Assembly: GCA_964622545.1 (NCBI GenBank)
Contig: CAZUQM010000014.1
Coordinates: forward strand, 1 to 64,000
Direction of reading: 5' to 3'
Source of the DNA: JAFGLZ01 sp964622545
GTDB lineage: Bacteria; Planctomycetota; Phycisphaerae; UBA1845; JAFGLZ01
DNA: 64,000 nucleotides
Shown here: positions 53,368 through 61,006 of the stretch, piece by piece
How positions within the stretch are numbered: the first letter of the stretch is position 1
Layout of the letters: the number at the start of each line of letters is the position of its first letter
Notes under the pieces: model-generated
Database searches by the model: none
Told to the model about the DNA's origin: nothing
Seen by the model: the letters and a program-made list of their open reading frames with translations, nothing else
Made by a program: the position numbers and the translations under genes

Positions 53368-54540
53368 ATGCGATCTGTGATCCGATGCTGTGCCGTGGTG
53401 ATGGGCGTCGCGGGCCTGCTGACCTCGACCGCCGTCTGCCAGCAGCCGAAGGCCTCGTTCAACGGCCTGCACATGAACATGGGCAACCTGCCGCGCCTCT
53501 CCAACGCCAAGACGCGCTCCATCTCGCCCGAGAACTTCACCGGCGAGAAGGGCAAGGGCGGCATGGCCACCGAGGGCACCGGCAAGGACGCCGCCCGCGA
53601 GCTGGGCCAGGGGTGGAAGGTCTCGCCCTCGGTCCGCATCGAGGCTCAGTCGACGTTCACGCTAGCCGACATCAAGGGCTCGGGCGCGATCCAGCAGATC
53701 TGGTTGACCCCGACCGGACACTGGCGGTTCCTCATCCTTCGAATGTACTGGGACGGCGAGAAGCAGCCGTCGGTCGAGGTGCCGGTGGGCGACTTCTTCG
53801 CCTGCGGCTGGGGCGAGTACGCCCACGTCTCGTCCCTGCCGGTGTGCGTCAACCCGGGCAGCGCGTTCAATTGCTACTGGGTCATGCCGTTCCGCAAATC
53901 GGCCAAGATCACCATCGAGAACATCGGCAAGAAGACCGAGACCGTCTACTACCAGATCAACTACACGCTGACCGACGTGCCCGCCGACGAGGCCTACTTC
54001 CACGCCCAGTTCCGACGCGTCAATCCGCTGCCGTACAAGGAGGTCTACACCATCGTCGACGGCATCCGAGGCAAGGGCCACTACGTCGGCACGTACATGG
54101 CCTGGGGTGTGAACAACAACGGATGGTGGGGCGAGGGCGAGATCAAGTTCTACATGGACGGCGACACCAAGTTCCCCACCATCTGCGGCACCGGCACCGA
54201 AGACTACTTCTGCGGCTCGTACGGCTTCCACGTCACCGGCGAGGACGGCAAGCGACGCTACCAGGAGTACACCACGCCGTTTGCGGGCATGCCGCAGGTC
54301 ATCCGTCCCGACGGGCTCGACAAGGCCAATCAGCGCTTCGGCCTCTACCGATGGCACGTCATGGATCCGGTGCGGTTCGACAAGGACCTCCGCGTGACGA
54401 TCCAGGCGCTGGGATGGCGGTCATACGGCCGGTACCTGCCGCTCCAGGACGACATCGCCTCGGTCGCCTACTGGTACCAGACCGAGCCGCACGCGCCGTT
54501 CCCCAAGCTGCCGGACGCGGACTACCTCGAGGTGCGGTAG
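53368..54540 (+). CDS. secreted GH172 (DUF2961) enzyme, single-domain form
   Basis: A 390-aa protein of the usual length for the family; ATG 53368 after GAAAGGAAAAG, signal peptide to ~24. Key motifs: GAIQQIWLTPTGHW, YWDGEKQPSVEVPVGDFF, E256 in NGWWGEGEIKF, E278 in ICGTGTEDYFCGSYG and the C-terminal VAYWYQTEPHAPFPKLP. The two acids are 22 apart because of one inserted residue relative to the other two paralogues. This is the most Bacteroidota-like of the three copies and probably represents the core enzyme unit. Last gene of the plus-strand glycan cluster. Confidence 0.9.
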   Translation: MRSVIRCCAVVMGVAGLLTSTAVCQQPKASFNGLHMNMGNLPRLSNAKTRSISPENFTGEKGKGGMATEGTGKDAARELGQGWKVSPSVRIEAQSTFTLADIKGSGAIQQIWLTPTGHWRFLILRMYWDGEKQPSVEVPVGDFFACGWGEYAHVSSLPVCVNPGSAFNCYWVMPFRKSAKITIENIGKKTETVYYQINYTLTDVPADEAYFHAQFRRVNPLPYKEVYTIVDGIRGKGHYVGTYMAWGVNNNGWWGEGEIKFYMDGDTKFPTICGTGTEDYFCGSYGFHVTGEDGKRRYQEYTTPFAGMPQVIRPDGLDKANQRFGLYRWHVMDPVRFDKDLRVTIQALGWRSYGRYLPLQDDIASVAYWYQTEPHAPFPKLPDADYLEVR

Positions 54541-54604
54541 CCGGGCGGACATCGCATGGAAGGCTCGCGGGCCACATGACCCGCGAGCTGACGTGCAACG
54601 ATGT

Positions 54605-54641
54605 GTGGCATGGCCATGCTGTCGTTCGCATGGCCATGGGA
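54605..54641 (+). repeat. CATGGCCA hairpin element, copy 2
   Basis: CATGGCCATGC (54609-54619) and GCATGGCCATG (54628-54638) form a perfect 11-bp stem with an 8-base loop. Homologous to 35337-35373 on the other strand, with a compensatory pair change. 65 bases downstream of the GH172 stop. Confidence 0.7.
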
Positions 54642-54700
54642 CGGCGAGGCTCCCGCCGAGCCGCCGCTTCGCAGCAGCCGTCTCCGCCAGCAATAGAGAC

Positions 54701-54762
54701 CTGAAGGGCCTCGATAGAATAGCCGGGGGTGGAGCTCGCCAAAGGCGGACGAAACCCCGGGA
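54701..54762 (+). repeat. possible third copy of the GTAGCC/GGGTGGAG element
   Basis: The words ATAGCC, GGGGGTGGAGC, GGACGAAACCCC correspond to GTAGCC, GGGTGGAGCG, GGAACCC of 18255-18288. The central stem is preserved with different bases. End hairpins are missing or degenerate. Confidence 0.4.
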
Positions 54763-55045
54763 AGCTGGCCGCGTGGCAATCGATACCGCAACGATACGTC
54801 GTGCCGGCCAGGATCAACGGCCTGCCGGGGCGGGCGTCGAGCTCGATCGGATCATTGTTGGCCCGGACGATCAACCCTACGCCTCGCACCGCCTCGTCGG
54901 GGGGGCTCGAACTTCGCCGAGACCCAGCGTCGAGCCTCACCTGCCCCGAACGACCCGTTGGGTCTGCACTCCGGCGCTCGTGCCGAGCGTTGCTCACAAG
55001 CCAAAGGACCGCATCGCGACGCGCCCATGTGCTCCCACGCAGGCT

Positions 55046-56893
55046 TCATCGGCCGCGGTCGTGGACGAAGACGTCGCATCCGCCGTTCGTGTCGCCCGTC
55101 ACCAGGTTGCTGCCAGTAGCACTGAACGCCGTGTGGCGCCCATCGTAGGAGAGGCTCATATCCCAGACCCCGCCGTCAGTTGTTTCCGCGCCGTCGGAGG
55201 CAACGCTGACTCGGACCGTGCTCCGCTTGCCCTCGCCCTCCTCATCGAAGACACCGTTCTCATCAGCATCTCGGTCGTGGACGAAGCCGTCCGTCCTGCC
55301 GTTGCTATCGTCCGGCACAACATTGGATGCAACACTGTTGAACGCCACGAAACGCCCATCGCCTGAGATACTGACGTTGGGTGGGAGCCACAAGGGGTCG
55401 TGTCCGGCCGTCTGATCCCCGTTGGATTTGACGCTGACTCGGACCGTGCTCGTCTTGCCCGCGCCGTCCTCATCGAAGACGCCATTTCCATCGGCGTCTC
55501 GGTCGTGGACGAAATAGTCTGTTGCTCCGTTGGTGTCCCCCGGGACGATGTCGGCTGCTTCGCTGATGAAAGCAATGTGGCGACCGTCAGCCGAGATCTC
55601 CGGCTCCACGCAGTGTCCACCGGTGACCTGTGTCCCGTCCGATCGCACGCTGACGCGCACCGTCTCGGTCTCACCGGGCTCATCGAAGACCCCGTCGGCA
55701 TCGGCGTCTCGGTCGTAGACGAAGACGTCGCATCTGCTGTTGGTATCTCCCGGGACGAGATTGGTCACGAAACTCTGGAACGCTACGTAGCGGCCGTTCG
55801 CTGAGATGATGGGGTTGCGGGTCACTAGGTTCGACTCGCCCCCGTCGGGGAAGATGTCCATGCGGGTGGTCTTAATCGCGTCGGCCTCGTCAAAGAATCC
55901 GTCCTCGTCGGCGTCCCGGTCGTGGACGAAGATGTCCGCAGGGGCGTTTGAGTCTTCGGGCACGAGATTCGTTGAGCTGCTCATAAAGGCCACAAACCGT
56001 CCATTCGAAGAAAGGGATGCGACGCTGCCGCCGCGGTCGGCCTGGCTCCCGTCAGAGGCCACGTTCACGCGGACAATCTTGACCTGGCCGGCCTCGTCGA
56101 AAACTCCGTTGCCGTCGGGATCGCGGTCGTAGACGAAGACGTCTGTCTTGTCGTTGGTATCTCCCGCGACCAGATCCGTGGCATAGCTGGTGAACGCAAC
56201 GTGGCGGCCGTTCGCCGAGATGCAGGGCGATAGGCTGAGGTCGTTGCCGGGTTGACCTTCGAGACCGATGCTGACGCAGATCGTGAGGTTCTTACCCGCA
56301 CCGTCTTCGTCGTAGATGCCGTTGCCGTCGGCGTCGCGATCGCGAACGAACACGTCATGCTTCTGGTTGATGTCACCCGACACGAGACCATGCGCGCTGC
56401 TCTCGAACGCAACATGGCGGCCATCTGCCGAGATGCTCGCGTCGGAGCTCTGGCCGTTGGTCGCTTGTGTCCCGTCGGAGGTGACGCTGACGCGAACGGT
56501 TCTTCTGACGGCGTATTGGGCTGCGGCAACGTCGCTCTGCGTCATGCCGTCCTTGTAGGCGCGGGCCTTGAGCGTCGTGCCGTAGGTGAGATCGATTGGG
56601 CTCGTGTATTCCGTGCTGGTGGGCGTCGGATCGTTGCCGTCGGCGGTGTAGCGGATGGTCGCGCCGCCCGTCGCACAGCGGATCGTGACCTGGGCCGTGC
56701 CGTCATAGGTCCCGGGATCCGGCGTGAACTCCGGCGTCTGCACCGTCTCAGGTGGCTGTGGCGGTCCCGGCGGCGGACAGCCAAAGATCCCAAAGGCCGC
56801 GACGACAATCAGAAAGACGCCGCCAACCCGGAGAAGACCGTCCCGCTGAATCCCATCAGAGGTCCGAGTCTCTTCTCTGTCATCGGTTCGCAT
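55046..56893 (-). CDS. lipoprotein: chitobiase-type domain plus seven-bladed PD40-like propeller with calcium loops
   Basis: A 615-aa protein; ATG 56893 follows GGAG. N-terminus LLRVGGVFLIVVAAFGIFGC gives a lipobox Cys. Residues ~55-125 are a CHB_HEX_C-type Ig domain (ATIRYTADGNDPTPTSTEY). From ~130 to the end are seven repeats of ~69 residues, each with ISADGRHVAF-type and NLVPGDTN-type strands as in TolB/PD40 propellers. Each of the first six ends in DRDADGNGVFDE, a dockerin/EF-hand-like DxDxDG loop. The seventh stops at VFVHDRGR. Likely a calcium-stabilised surface propeller; ligand unknown. Confidence 0.85.
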   Translation of the reverse strand: MRTDDREETRTSDGIQRDGLLRVGGVFLIVVAAFGIFGCPPPGPPQPPETVQTPEFTPDPGTYDGTAQVTIRCATGGATIRYTADGNDPTPTSTEYTSPIDLTYGTTLKARAYKDGMTQSDVAAAQYAVRRTVRVSVTSDGTQATNGQSSDASISADGRHVAFESSAHGLVSGDINQKHDVFVRDRDADGNGIYDEDGAGKNLTICVSIGLEGQPGNDLSLSPCISANGRHVAFTSYATDLVAGDTNDKTDVFVYDRDPDGNGVFDEAGQVKIVRVNVASDGSQADRGGSVASLSSNGRFVAFMSSSTNLVPEDSNAPADIFVHDRDADEDGFFDEADAIKTTRMDIFPDGGESNLVTRNPIISANGRYVAFQSFVTNLVPGDTNSRCDVFVYDRDADADGVFDEPGETETVRVSVRSDGTQVTGGHCVEPEISADGRHIAFISEAADIVPGDTNGATDYFVHDRDADGNGVFDEDGAGKTSTVRVSVKSNGDQTAGHDPLWLPPNVSISGDGRFVAFNSVASNVVPDDSNGRTDGFVHDRDADENGVFDEEGEGKRSTVRVSVASDGAETTDGGVWDMSLSYDGRHTAFSATGSNLVTGDTNGGCDVFVHDRGR

Positions 56894-56979
56894 GGCAGAC
56901 GCTCCAGAAGCCCGAGCGGTCCGCGCCGTTTGCCTGGCAGTGCTAGCGAATCCAATCGCGATGACCGCAACACCACGTC

Positions 56980-56985
56980 ATTGTA
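56980..56985 (-). promoter_or_regulatory. candidate -10 element of the propeller lipoprotein
   Basis: Minus strand TGC-TACAAT with an extended -10 appearance, ~87 bases before the ATG at 56893. No good -35 at 16-18 bases; TTGCCC is 21 bases away. Confidence 0.3.
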
Positions 56986-57076
56986 GCAGACCCTGCCGGG
57001 ATGATCGGGCAACAGAATATTCCTCATAAAGTATATCAGCGTTGCGACGGGTGGCGATAGATCGCGCCGGTTGTGG

Positions 57077-57110
57077 TGACGGTCTGTGACGGTGTGACGG
57101 CCTTTGACGG
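57077..57110. repeat. four direct TGACGG hexamers
   Basis: TGACGG starts at 57077, 57087, 57095 and 57105 (steps of 10, 8 and 10 bases), i.e. roughly one helical turn apart. Placed ~185-220 bases upstream of the lipoprotein start. Could be a regulator-binding array or chance. Confidence 0.35.
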
Positions 57111-57151
57111 TACTTGACCCGTGTTGCCTACCGCGGCCCGGCTGCGAACTC

Positions 57152-57200
57152 CACAAAAGAAGAGATCCGCCGACACGCGCGTCGCGCGGCGACGGATCTC
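57152..57200 (-). terminator. intrinsic terminator of the Gfo/Idh/MocA gene
   Basis: Minus strand: arms GAGATCCG (57200-57193) and CGGATCTC (57169-57162) enclose a GC-rich inner stem, followed by TTCTTTTGTGG. It lies ~35 bases beyond the stop at 57236. Confidence 0.6.
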
Positions 57201-57235
57201 GATGCCCGGACCTTGTTGGAACAACCCGCTTGCGC

Positions 57236-58426
57236 CTACGGATCCGTCGTTGTGCCGAGGTCCTTCCACGTGATGACGCGCTCGTCGAACTTCTTGGTCG
57301 ATGGATCAAACATCGCCTTGCGACCCATCATGCTCATCAACGTCGCGACGCGAGCCGTCTCGATGTTGCTCGCTGGCACGACCTTCTCCTTCGAGCGGCA
57401 GTGCTCGGCGAAGGCCAGCAGCTCGCCCTTCACGCCGGTCAGGTGATCGCAGGCCTTGTTCGTCATCGGCACCTCCCTGCCCTGCACGTTGTAGGCCTTC
57501 CACGTGCCGGGCAGCTTGTAGTCGATCTTGTAGATCTCCGCCCCGCCCTTGTCGCCGATGGCACGAAGCTTCTCGCCGATGAACTTCCGCGTGCCCACGC
57601 CGAACAGATGCGAATACTGGAACAACGCCCCGCACCCATACTCAAAGACCGTGAACGAATGGTCCTCGACCACGCTGCCGAGCGGGGTCTTGCGGTTGAT
57701 GCCGCCCATCGAGACGCACCGCTCCGGGTGCGCGCCGTCCATGATCCACGCCATGACGTCCATGTGGTGACCCGCCTGCTCCACCAGCTCGCCGCCGGAC
57801 ATGTTGACGTCCGTGACCCAGTGGCCATGGCCGGGCAGCCGCGGCCACTTCCAGTGACCCTCCAGGAATCGGATCTTGCCGACGGCGCCCTGCTTGATCT
57901 TTTCGATGGCCTCGACGTAGCCGGGCTTGTACCGCCGCTGGAAGCCGATCATGCAGATGCCCTTGGCCTTGCGGGCGGCCTTGACGAACTGATCCACGCG
58001 CTCGACGTCGGCATCCAGGGGCTTCTCGCAGAAGATGTGGTAGCCCGCCTCGAGCACGGGCACGGCCACCTTGGCGTGGTTGCCCACCTCGGTGGCGATG
58101 ATGATGCCGTCCAGCTTCTCCTTCTCCATCATCTGCCGGAAGTCCGTGTAGGTCTTCGGTACCGCGACGCCCTTGGCCTGGACCTCCTTGACCGCCCTGT
58201 CCAGGGCGTCCTGCTTGAGGTCGCAGATCGCGGCCATGCGAATGCCGGCCAGTTGAACGGCCTCTCGGAGCAGAAACCGCCCGCGTCCGCCCGTGCCGAT
58301 CTGGCCGAGCTTCACCTCGTCGTCCTTGCCCAGTGCCTTCTGCACCGTCGCGCCGAGCGCCAGGGCCGCTCCGCCCGCCGACGCCGTCCCCAGAAACTCC
58401 CTGCGTGAGGAATCGCCTGTCGTCAT
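57236..58426 (-). CDS. Gfo/Idh/MocA-family oxidoreductase with Tat signal
   Basis: A 396-aa protein. Twin-arginine signal SSRREFLGTASAGGAALALG at ~6-25 predicts export in folded, cofactor-bound form. The Rossmann domain has LGQIGTGGRGRFLLREA and the family signature CEKPLDADVERV. The second domain has GFQRRYKPGYVEAI and the active-site region GELVEQAGHHMDVMAWIMDG. Likely NAD(P)-dependent oxidation or epimerisation of a sugar or sugar acid. Planctomycetes carry many such exported copies. ATG 58426 has AAAGGGA upstream. Followed by a good terminator, so probably monocistronic. Confidence 0.9.
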   Translation of the reverse strand: MTTGDSSRREFLGTASAGGAALALGATVQKALGKDDEVKLGQIGTGGRGRFLLREAVQLAGIRMAAICDLKQDALDRAVKEVQAKGVAVPKTYTDFRQMMEKEKLDGIIIATEVGNHAKVAVPVLEAGYHIFCEKPLDADVERVDQFVKAARKAKGICMIGFQRRYKPGYVEAIEKIKQGAVGKIRFLEGHWKWPRLPGHGHWVTDVNMSGGELVEQAGHHMDVMAWIMDGAHPERCVSMGGINRKTPLGSVVEDHSFTVFEYGCGALFQYSHLFGVGTRKFIGEKLRAIGDKGGAEIYKIDYKLPGTWKAYNVQGREVPMTNKACDHLTGVKGELLAFAEHCRSKEKVVPASNIETARVATLMSMMGRKAMFDPSTKKFDERVITWKDLGTTTDP

Positions 58427-58594
58427 AGTGTGTCCCTTTCCATGTCCGGTGAACGTGATGAGGATCGCATGTCTTCGCTTGCCGGGCGCGGTCGTCCCCC
58501 GCGCCGGAGCCGATATGCTACCACCGCCCCGTCAAGGTCGACAACCGGCCGGCCCAATTGCCCCCGGTCGGCCATGTCGCGACTCGCCCTCGGT

Positions 58595-58762
58595 GACGCG
58601 ACCGCCGGTGACGGTGCTCATGATGTCAAAGCCCTGAGGTCGGAAGCCTGTAGCCTGAAGTCTCCAATCAGGCAGCGCTGCCGTTCAGCCGCTTCTGCCC
58701 CACAGGAGCCCACACGTTCCGACGAGCCGCCGACACACCCCAAGCGCGTCATTCCTTGAATG
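58595..58762 (+). repeat. direct repeat flanking the sulfatase gene, left copy
   Basis: 58595-58717 is identical base for base to 60784-60906 (123 bp). Similarity continues at roughly 75% to 58762. Offset 2189 bases. The unit contains the word CCTGTAGCCTGAAG and no open reading frame of note. Confidence 0.9.
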
Positions 58763-58859
58763 TTGACGTGTCGACGTGTCGTCTTGCCGGGGCCCGGCCC
58801 CATCCCGGGCGACTTCGCTTTCGTCCACGCCGAACACGACCTGTCCGTTCCCGCACGCA

Positions 58860-58889
58860 TTGTGGACGCCACAACCGCCAAGGTACCAT
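58860..58889 (+). promoter_or_regulatory. candidate promoter of the sulfatase gene
   Basis: TTGTGG (58860-58865), 18-base spacer, TACCAT (58884-58889), 47 bases before the ATG at 58937, which has GGAGGG upstream. Confidence 0.5.
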
Positions 58890-58936
58890 ACGCATATCCA
58901 ACAAACGCACCTCGCTCGATCGATGGAGGGTTTTCG

Positions 58937-60574
58937 ATGACCACGCAGTCAGGCGATCCGAAGCGCAACCCCGACGACCTCACCCGCCGCCGCTTCCTCG
59001 GTGCGACCCTATCCGCCACAGGGGGGCTGGCCGCCACCCAGATGGCCGCCGGCGCGGGCCAACCCGAACCCGACCGCCCGAACGTCCTCTTCGTCATGTG
59101 CGACCAGCTCCGGGCCGACACCATCGCCGCGCTCGGCAACCAGCATATCTACACGCCGAACCTCGACCGCCTCGTCCGCCGCGGCGCCAGCTTCGCCAAC
59201 GCCTACTCGACCTGCCCGGTCTGCGTGCCCGCCCGCTACACCATCCGCACCGGCTGCGAGCCGCCGACCACCGGCGTCTATCAGAACGGCCCGGCCCGGC
59301 CGACGCCCGACCAGCCCAAGGACATGGAGGACCGCTGCGGCAAGTTCCTCGCCCGGACCATGCGCGAGCTCGGCTACCGCACCTTCGGCGTGGGCAAGTT
59401 CCACACCGTGCCCTGGAACCAGGACATCGGCTACGAGACCCAGCTCTACAGCGAAGAGCTCTACGGCACGCCCGAGCGACGCGCCAAGGACCACTACGCC
59501 GCCTTCATCGCCAAGGAGCACCCCGAGTACGACTGGATCGAGGCCCTCATGGGCGAGCGGACCGAGATGTACTACATGCCGCAGATGAGCCCGATACCGG
59601 CTGAGTTCGGCGTCGAGCGATGGGCCGCCGACCGGGCCGTCGAGCTGATCAAGCATAAGGACCCCCGACCCTACTTCGGCCTCGTCTCGTTCATCGGCCC
59701 GCATCCGCCGCTCGCCCCGCCGATCCCCTTCAACCGCATGTACGATCCCGACCGCATGCCGAACCCCGTCCGCGGCGACCGCGACGTCGACCACATGGAC
59801 GCCTTTTTGCCCTTCATGAACTACGCCATCTGGGCCGAGGACATCAACGACCCGCACGCCCGCATCCTCAAGGCCCGCTACTACGGCGAGATCTCCTACA
59901 TCGACCAATGCCTCGGCCGCATCCTCGACGCCGTCGAGGCCCGCGCCGACGCGGACAACACCGTCATCTGCTTCTTCGCCGACCACGGCGACCACCTGGG
60001 CGACCACCACGCCTGGCAAAAGGAGAGCTTCTTCCAGGCCGCCTGCAACGTGCCCTTCCTCGTGAGTTGGCCCAAGCGCCTGCCGGCCGACCAGCGCCGC
60101 GACGAGCTGGTCTGCCTGACCGACCTGTTCGGCATCGCCACGACGGCCGCCGGCGAGCCGCAGCTCCGCGAGGGCGTCGACGTGCTGGGGCTCATCAACG
60201 GCACCGCGGAGCCACGAGACTGTCGCGTCGGCTACTACGGCACGCCGGGGACGGCCCGGTTCAAGGTGATGGTCCGCGACGCTGAGTGGAAGTACATCTA
60301 TCTGGCCAACGGCGGACGCGAGCAGCTCTTCCACACCGCCGAGGACCCGGACGAGCTGACCGAACGCAGCAAGGACGCGCCGGACGTGCTCGCGCGGCTG
60401 CGGCGTGAGGCGGTCCGCGCCTGCGATCGCCCCAACGCCTCCCGCGCCCTGGACAGCGGCAAGCTGCGCGCGCTACCGTTCAAGAAGCTGCCGCAACGGC
60501 GGATCTACCAGTTCTCCCGATCCCGCGGCGTGACGGGCTTCCCCAAAAACCCGGCCGATGTCCTGAAGGCGTGA
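58937..60574 (+). CDS. Tat-exported type I sulfatase
   Basis: A 545-aa protein; ATG 58937 has TGGAGGG upstream and is followed by a Tat signal (TRRRFLGATLSATGG, ~16-30). The alkaline-phosphatase-fold sulfatase domain starts NVLFVMCDQLRADT (metal ligand D56). It contains the formylglycine motif CVPAR with C96, the residue converted by FGE or anSME. The metal-site segment FFADHGDHLGDHHAWQK and C-terminal KVMVRDAEWKYIYLANGGRE are typical. Members act on sulfated glycans, or sometimes phosphonates. No maturation enzyme gene is in the window. Flanked by 123-bp identical direct repeats. Confidence 0.93.
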   Translation: MTTQSGDPKRNPDDLTRRRFLGATLSATGGLAATQMAAGAGQPEPDRPNVLFVMCDQLRADTIAALGNQHIYTPNLDRLVRRGASFANAYSTCPVCVPARYTIRTGCEPPTTGVYQNGPARPTPDQPKDMEDRCGKFLARTMRELGYRTFGVGKFHTVPWNQDIGYETQLYSEELYGTPERRAKDHYAAFIAKEHPEYDWIEALMGERTEMYYMPQMSPIPAEFGVERWAADRAVELIKHKDPRPYFGLVSFIGPHPPLAPPIPFNRMYDPDRMPNPVRGDRDVDHMDAFLPFMNYAIWAEDINDPHARILKARYYGEISYIDQCLGRILDAVEARADADNTVICFFADHGDHLGDHHAWQKESFFQAACNVPFLVSWPKRLPADQRRDELVCLTDLFGIATTAAGEPQLREGVDVLGLINGTAEPRDCRVGYYGTPGTARFKVMVRDAEWKYIYLANGGREQLFHTAEDPDELTERSKDAPDVLARLRREAVRACDRPNASRALDSGKLRALPFKKLPQRRIYQFSRSRGVTGFPKNPADVLKA

Positions 60575-60608
60575 CCCATCTATCCCTATACCGACCTGTC
60601 CATTCGCG

Positions 60609-60645
60609 GACGTGTCGACGTGTTGACGTGTCGCCGTGTCGTCTT
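60609..60645 (+). repeat. GACGTGTC octamer tandem repeat
   Basis: Four consecutive octamers, GACGTGTC, GACGTGTT, GACGTGTC, GCCGTGTC, then GTCTTGCCGGG. Two octamers with the same 3' flank occur at 58764-58790 and two without the flank near 27547-27562. Confidence 0.65.
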
Positions 60646-60783
60646 GCCGGGTGGCCCACCGCTTCACTGGTACCGTCTTCGACCCTCAGGCTCAGACCCG
60701 AAGGGAGCACGTCGAGGTAGCGGCGGGGATACGACGACCTCAGGCTATAGACTCCAGGCTACAGACCTCAGGCTACAGGAAGG

Positions 60784-60951
60784 GACGCGACCGCCGGTGA
60801 CGGTGCTCATGATGTCAAAGCCCTGAGGTCGGAAGCCTGTAGCCTGAAGTCTCCAATCAGGCAGCGCTGCCGTTCAGCCGCTTCTGCCCCACAGGAGCCC
60901 ACACGTCCCGACGGGCCGCCGATGGCCCCCAAGCGCGCCGTCCCTTGGGTG
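60784..60951 (+). repeat. direct repeat flanking the sulfatase gene, right copy
   Basis: Right copy of the repeat at 58595-58762. Its CCTGTAGCCTGAAG (60836-60849) can also pair with CTCAGGCTACAGG (60767-60779) just upstream, giving a ~14-bp inverted repeat in this copy only. Confidence 0.9.
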
Positions 60952-60977
60952 TCGCCGCGGTCCAGCCGCGTCACTTA

Positions 60978-61006
60978 TTGACACCCGCCCCATGTGCCGA
61001 TAGGGT
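60978..61006 (+). promoter_or_regulatory. pheST promoter
   Basis: Perfect TTGACA (60978-60983), 17-base spacer, TAGGGT (61001-61006). Transcription would start near 61013, ~45 bases before the leader peptide. Confidence 0.6.

Larger units (their letters stand above)
54541..55045. other. 505-bp intergenic region with two hairpin elements
   Basis: No gene supported. It contains CATGGCCA hairpin copy 2 (54605-54641) and a degenerate third copy of the GTAGCC/GGGTGGAG element (54701-54762). Its hairpin CCGGGG/CCCCGG (54723-54760) encloses CGCC/GGCG. The remainder up to the lipoprotein stop shows nothing recognisable. Confidence 0.6.
56894..57235. other. 342-bp intergenic region with terminator and TGACGG array
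   Basis: Contains the candidate lipoprotein -10, an AT-rich patch (57011-57040), four direct TGACGG repeats at 57077, 57087, 57095 and 57105, and an intrinsic terminator for the Gfo/Idh/MocA gene (57152-57200). Confidence 0.6.
58427..58936. other. 510-bp intergenic region with direct-repeat copy 1 and sulfatase promoter
   Basis: No gene supported. Holds the 123-bp identical repeat (58595-58717, weaker to ~58762), an octamer pair GACGTGTC (58764-58779) followed by GTCTTGCCGGG, and the candidate sulfatase promoter at 58860-58889. Confidence 0.7.

Noticed and set aside
35449..54540. Bacteroidota-type polysaccharide utilisation locus
   Set aside because: No SusC/SusD pair, TonB receptor, hybrid two-component system or sugar importer is encoded.
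57077..57110. CRISPR or replication iterons
   Set aside because: Units of six bases at 8-10 base spacing with no spacers, and no replication gene nearby.
59009..60334. 441-codon minus-strand frame opposite the sulfatase
   Set aside because: Shadow; sulfatase motifs are intact on the plus strand.
58595..60951. Composite transposon around the sulfatase
   Set aside because: The flanking repeats carry no transposase, no terminal inverted repeats and no target duplication that I can see; they are better described as direct intergenic repeats.
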